The notes below the pieces were generated by a model, which ran no database searches, had not been told where the DNA came from, and worked only from the letters and a program-made list of their open reading frames with translations. The position numbers and the translations under genes are program-made. Below are positions 61,579 through 64,000 of a DNA stretch of 64,000 nt, piece by piece. The stretch's first letter is position 1; every line of letters starts with the position of its first letter. The stretch lies in contig JAAYHE010000017.1 of assembly GCA_012735505.1 (NCBI GenBank), forward strand, positions 1 to 64,000, written 5' to 3'. The DNA is from Bacillota bacterium. Lineage in GTDB: Bacteria; Bacillota; UBA994; UBA5500.

Positions 61579-62310
61579 ATGATGGAAAGCGCTCGGGTAG
61601 TTGACCAATTGGTAGTTTGGTTGAGGGATTATGTGCAGAGCGCCAACTGCCGTGGCGTTGTCTTTGGGCTGAGCGGCGGCATAGACTCGGCTGTTGTAGC
61701 TGGACTAGCTGTGCGGGCTTTCGGCGATAACGCCCTAGGTGTAATCATGCCATGCTATAGCGATCCGGAAGATGCCGAGCATGCTCAGCTTTGCGCACAG
61801 GCGCTGGGCTTGTCGGTAGTAACTGTAGACTTGGACGAAACCTTCGACACCCTGTGTGAAGCTTTGCCGGTAGCAGACGGCGCACCTCGCTTGGCGGTGG
61901 CTAATCTTAAACCGCGCTTACGCATGACGGTGCTCAACTATTACGCTGCCGCCCGTAACGCCTTGGTCTTAGGCGGCACTAACCGGAGCGAGTGGATTAT
62001 TGGTTATTTTACGAAACATGGTGATACCGGCGTCGATTTGATGCCTATTGCTGGTTTAGTAAAGCAGCAAGTGCGAGAGCTAGCGCTCTATTTGGGCGTA
62101 CCCCAGGTAATTATCGATAAAGCCCCGTCAGCTGGTCTTTGGGCTGGCCAAACTGACGAGCAAGAAATGGGAATCTCTTATGAGCAGCTCGACAGGTATA
62201 TTTTGCAGGGAGAGGCGGAACCTCATGTGCGGCAACTTGTAGATCGTCTCCATAGACAAAGCGAGCATAAGCGTCGCCTGCCGCCGATGCCACCCCTGCA
62301 ACTTGAATAA
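61579..62310 (+). CDS. nadE: NH3-dependent NAD+ synthetase
   Basis: 243 residues, N-type ATP pyrophosphatase that amidates NaAD to NAD+ with ammonia. PP-loop FGLSGGIDSAVVAGLA, TNRSEWIIGYFTKHGD (substrate-binding), and PSAGLWAGQTDEQEMGISY. It lacks the N-terminal glutaminase domain, so the ammonia-using form is expected. Two adjacent ATGs (61579, 61582) follow AAGGGG. It is in a compact run with ychF and yebC. Confidence 0.92.
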   Translation: MMESARVVDQLVVWLRDYVQSANCRGVVFGLSGGIDSAVVAGLAVRAFGDNALGVIMPCYSDPEDAEHAQLCAQALGLSVVTVDLDETFDTLCEALPVADGAPRLAVANLKPRLRMTVLNYYAAARNALVLGGTNRSEWIIGYFTKHGDTGVDLMPIAGLVKQQVRELALYLGVPQVIIDKAPSAGLWAGQTDEQEMGISYEQLDRYILQGEAEPHVRQLVDRLHRQSEHKRRLPPMPPLQLE

Positions 62311-62343
62311 GAATATGTACTTTAGATGGGAGAGTGAAAAAGA

Positions 62344-63081
62344 GTGGCTGGCCATTCTAAGTGGAGCAATATAAAACATCGAAAAAGCAAAGTTGACGCG
62401 CAAAAGGGCAAAATCTTTGCGAAAGTATCGCGGGAAATTATGGTTGCTGTCAAGCAAGGCGGGGCTGACCCGGTTAGCAACTTTGCCTTGCGGCTGGCGC
62501 TAGACAAAGCCCGCTCTTTCAATATCCCCAATGAGAATATTAACCGGGCTATCCAGCGAGGCCTAGGCACTACCGACGCCGACAATTTCGAAGAGTTCAC
62601 CTATGAGGGGTATGGCCCTGGCGGGGTAGCGATTATGCTAGATCTGCTGAGCGATAATCGCAACCGCACAGCCGCCGATGTCCGGCATATCTTCAGTAAG
62701 CATGGAGGCAATTTGGGTGAAAGCGGCTCTGTGGCTTACCTATTCGATAAGAAGGGTCTAATTATAGTTGACCGTGCCGAAGAAAGCCGCGATGAGGATG
62801 CTATGTTGCTACTGGCTCTAGAGGCAGGTGCCGAAGATCTGCAAGTAGAGGAAGATAGCTTTGAAATTATCACCGCTCCCACCGACTTAGAGGCGGTGCG
62901 TAGCTTCTTGCAGGAGCAAAATGTAAACATTGCTTCGGCCGAGCTGACCATGCTGCCACAAACGACAGTGGCGGTGGAGGGCGAAGTAGCAGAAAATGTG
63001 CTGAAGCTGTTAGAGGCTCTAGAAGAACACGACGACGTTAAGAACGTCTATACCAATGCCGATTTGCCCGATGAAGAATAG
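62344..63081 (+). CDS. yebC: YebC/PmpR-family transcription/translation factor
   Basis: 245 residues. N-terminus AGHSKWSNIKHRKSKVDAQ (the family signature), IFAKVSREIMVAVKQGG, ENINRAIQRG and YEGYGPGGVAIMLD, with an acidic C-terminal domain. YebC-family proteins bind DNA as regulators, and some relieve ribosome stalling at polyproline. GTG 62344 follows GGGAGAG by 8 bases. Its usual neighbour ruvC starts at the end of the window, with a bofC-like gene between. Confidence 0.93.
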   Translation: MAGHSKWSNIKHRKSKVDAQKGKIFAKVSREIMVAVKQGGADPVSNFALRLALDKARSFNIPNENINRAIQRGLGTTDADNFEEFTYEGYGPGGVAIMLDLLSDNRNRTAADVRHIFSKHGGNLGESGSVAYLFDKKGLIIVDRAEESRDEDAMLLLALEAGAEDLQVEEDSFEIITAPTDLEAVRSFLQEQNVNIASAELTMLPQTTVAVEGEVAENVLKLLEALEEHDDVKNVYTNADLPDEE

Positions 63082-63086
63082 ACGCT

Positions 63087-63113
63087 AGGCCGCCCTTGCC
63101 GGGCGGCCTTTTG
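63087..63113 (+). terminator. Terminator after yebC
   Basis: AGGCCGCCC (63087-63095) and GGGCGGCCT (63101-63109) with a 5-base loop, followed by TTTT. Confidence 0.82.
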
Positions 63114-63178
63114 GTATGCAATTACCATCTTGTGGTTATACTAGCTCACTAGAATACCACTTTGAGGTGATTGTTACC

Positions 63179-63745
63179 ATGAAGCGTCGTTGGCAGGGCA
63201 TGGCTTTAGTTGTAGCCACACTAATCCTGGTTGCAGGTGTTTACCATTTAACGAGTACAGGCTGGTTCGCCCCTTGGCTGCCCACCGATAGGAGCGGGGT
63301 ACGCCTGCCTAGCCAGCAGCACTATTGGTCCGATTTGTTCGGGCCTGATGTGCTAGTCACTTACCGGCTCGAGTATGATTGTGGGCATGACCTGTTCGTC
63401 GCCGAGCGCGACCTTAATGCCGAATTGCTCTCCGTATCTATGCCCGAATTAGAGCGTACGGTGCAGGCAATGCATGTGGAGGATCGGCTCGACGATACTG
63501 TCTTATTGCGCGGTCGCTTGGCCATCCTGTGCCCCGAATGTCAATCCCACTTTATTATCGGCGAACAAGCCGGTTGTGTGGCCGTCTGGCGGGGGCAATC
63601 TAGGGAAACTGCCGTTTTTCTACAGCTGTATCCTGAGATGTCGGTCGCACGCCTACCCGAATCGGTGCAGCAGCAATTACGCGCTGGTATCGTAGTTAGC
63701 TCGGAAGCGGAACTGGCCTATGTCCTCGAAGGCCTAGACCGCTAA
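63179..63745 (+). CDS. BofC-like secreted/membrane-anchored protein
   Basis: About 188 residues. N-terminal membrane anchor (MALVVATLILVAGVYHL). The C-terminal third (GEQAGCVAVWRG, ARLPESVQQQLRAGIVVSSE, AELAYVLEGLD) fits the BofC C-terminal domain of B. subtilis, where BofC restrains the SpoIVB protease that controls sigma-K activation. A Cys pair in LAILCPECQSHF looks metal- or disulfide-forming. ATG 63179 follows GAGGTG; an upstream in-frame ATG (63116) reads into the terminator. Its presence suggests sporulation, but the identity is moderate. Confidence 0.6.
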   Translation: MKRRWQGMALVVATLILVAGVYHLTSTGWFAPWLPTDRSGVRLPSQQHYWSDLFGPDVLVTYRLEYDCGHDLFVAERDLNAELLSVSMPELERTVQAMHVEDRLDDTVLLRGRLAILCPECQSHFIIGEQAGCVAVWRGQSRETAVFLQLYPEMSVARLPESVQQQLRAGIVVSSEAELAYVLEGLDR

Positions 63746-63784
63746 AGGCACAGTGGGCCGCGGCCGAGCCCTGCATGCCTTCTT

Positions 63785-63831
63785 GCTGCTGGCATTGCGG
63801 TCATCCTCGCGCGCTGGTAGCAAGATGTCCA
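63785..63831 (+). repeat. MITE-like element, family I, partial copy D
   Basis: One end, GGCATTGCGGTCATCC (63791-63806), followed by TCGCGCGCTGGTAGC as in copy B. Similarity then stops and a terminator hairpin begins directly. Confidence 0.6.
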
Positions 63832-63833
63832 CC

Positions 63834-63864
63834 AGGGGGTTGCCCATCACGGGCAACCCCCTTC
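63834..63864. terminator. Terminator-like hairpin next to repeat copy D
   Basis: AGGGGGTTGCCC (63834-63845) and GGGCAACCCCCT (63851-63862) with a 5-base loop. T's follow only weakly. It probably ends the bofC-like transcript. Confidence 0.6.
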
Positions 63865-63958
63865 TCAATTCCCATTTTTGAACCCCGAGCTGCCAGTCCA
63901 AGCAGGTGTTTGCCTCTCGCTTGTCGAAGGGGTTGAGGAAGTAAGGGAGGAGATTGGG

Positions 63959-64000
63959 TTGTTGATTATGGGTGTTGACCCTGGAATAGCCATCACCGGA
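63959..64000 (+). CDS. ruvC: RuvC Holliday junction endonuclease, 5' end only
   Basis: Only the first 14 codons are in the window: MGVDPGIAITG, where the Asp matches the first catalytic residue of RuvC (GIDPG-x-x-x-TG). TTG at 63959 or 63962 follows GGGAGGAG (63945-63952); the ATG at 63968 is less well placed. The order yebC...ruvC is common in bacteria and supports the call. The rest of the gene lies beyond the window. Confidence 0.75.
   Translation, partial: MLIMGVDPGIAITG

Noticed and set aside
1-64000. rRNA, tRNA, phage or transposase genes
   Set aside because: None seen. The repeats have no coding capacity, and T-box leaders should not be mistaken for tRNA genes.

Overview
The window looks like chromosome of a Gram-positive, probably spore-forming anaerobic member of the Firmicutes (Clostridia-like). 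Evidence: two T-box leaders in front of aminoacyl-tRNA synthetase genes, strong AGGAGG ribosome binding sites with frequent TTG and GTG starts, a BofC-like gene next to yebC and ruvC, ATPases with inserted ferredoxin domains, a nucleoside ABC system with a BmpA lipoprotein, and the mrfA/mrfB (yprA/yprB) pair. I see no rRNA, tRNA, CRISPR array, transposase or prophage.

Layout. 0.5-6.2 kb: a MacB/LolCDE-type ABC export cassette (permease, tandem duplicate of that permease carrying a one-base frameshift, ATPase, second permease, second ATPase). 6.3-7.5 kb: a MalY/PatB-like PLP enzyme. 7.5-8.2 kb: a repeat-rich spacer. 8.2-11.4 kb: an operon resembling the 'orange protein' (ORP) operons: DUF5320 protein, COG1433 protein, two MinD/Mrp ATPases with 2x[4Fe-4S] inserts, a second COG1433 protein and a DUF134 DNA-binding protein, behind a near-consensus promoter with duplicated operators. 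11.5-19.3 kb: OsmC protein, T-box-gltX, udk, and a complete nucleoside importer (bmpA, ATPase, two permeases). 19.5-27.9 kb: class V aminotransferase, nitroreductase, cysS, deformylase-like protein, M14 carboxypeptidase, and a femX-murE pair. 28-38 kb: chemoreceptor with a CZB-like sensor, triple NlpC/P60 wall protein, mrfB/mrfA, cardiolipin synthase, polysaccharide deacetylase. 38-49 kb: threonine dehydrogenase, chymotrypsin-fold protease, diaminopropionate ammonia-lyase, DUF4097 protein, T-box-lysS, cysteine desulfurase-like gene, DegV, GDT1 transporter, Kbl. 49-55 kb: membrane protein, amidohydrolase, phosphoglycerate mutase-like phosphatase, two CorC-type proteins, YhfC-like membrane protein. 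55.6-59.8 kb: a second copy of the ABC export cassette on the opposite strand. 60-64 kb: ylbF, ychF, nadE, yebC, a bofC-like gene and the start of ruvC.

How parts work together. Tdh (38.0 kb) and Kbl (47.7 kb) form the two-step threonine to glycine plus acetyl-CoA route. Udk and the BmpA-type importer form a nucleoside salvage unit. FemX and MurE suggest peptidoglycan stem-peptide or cross-bridge chemistry. The two ABC cassettes are paralogous and inverted, about 50 kb apart. Small intergenic elements recur: one is MITE-like with 17-bp terminal inverted repeats, the other carries a terminator hairpin whose stem shows compensatory changes.

The least explained items are the duplicated ABC cassette with its frameshifted permease, the ORP-like operon with its operator pair, and the two dispersed repeat families.
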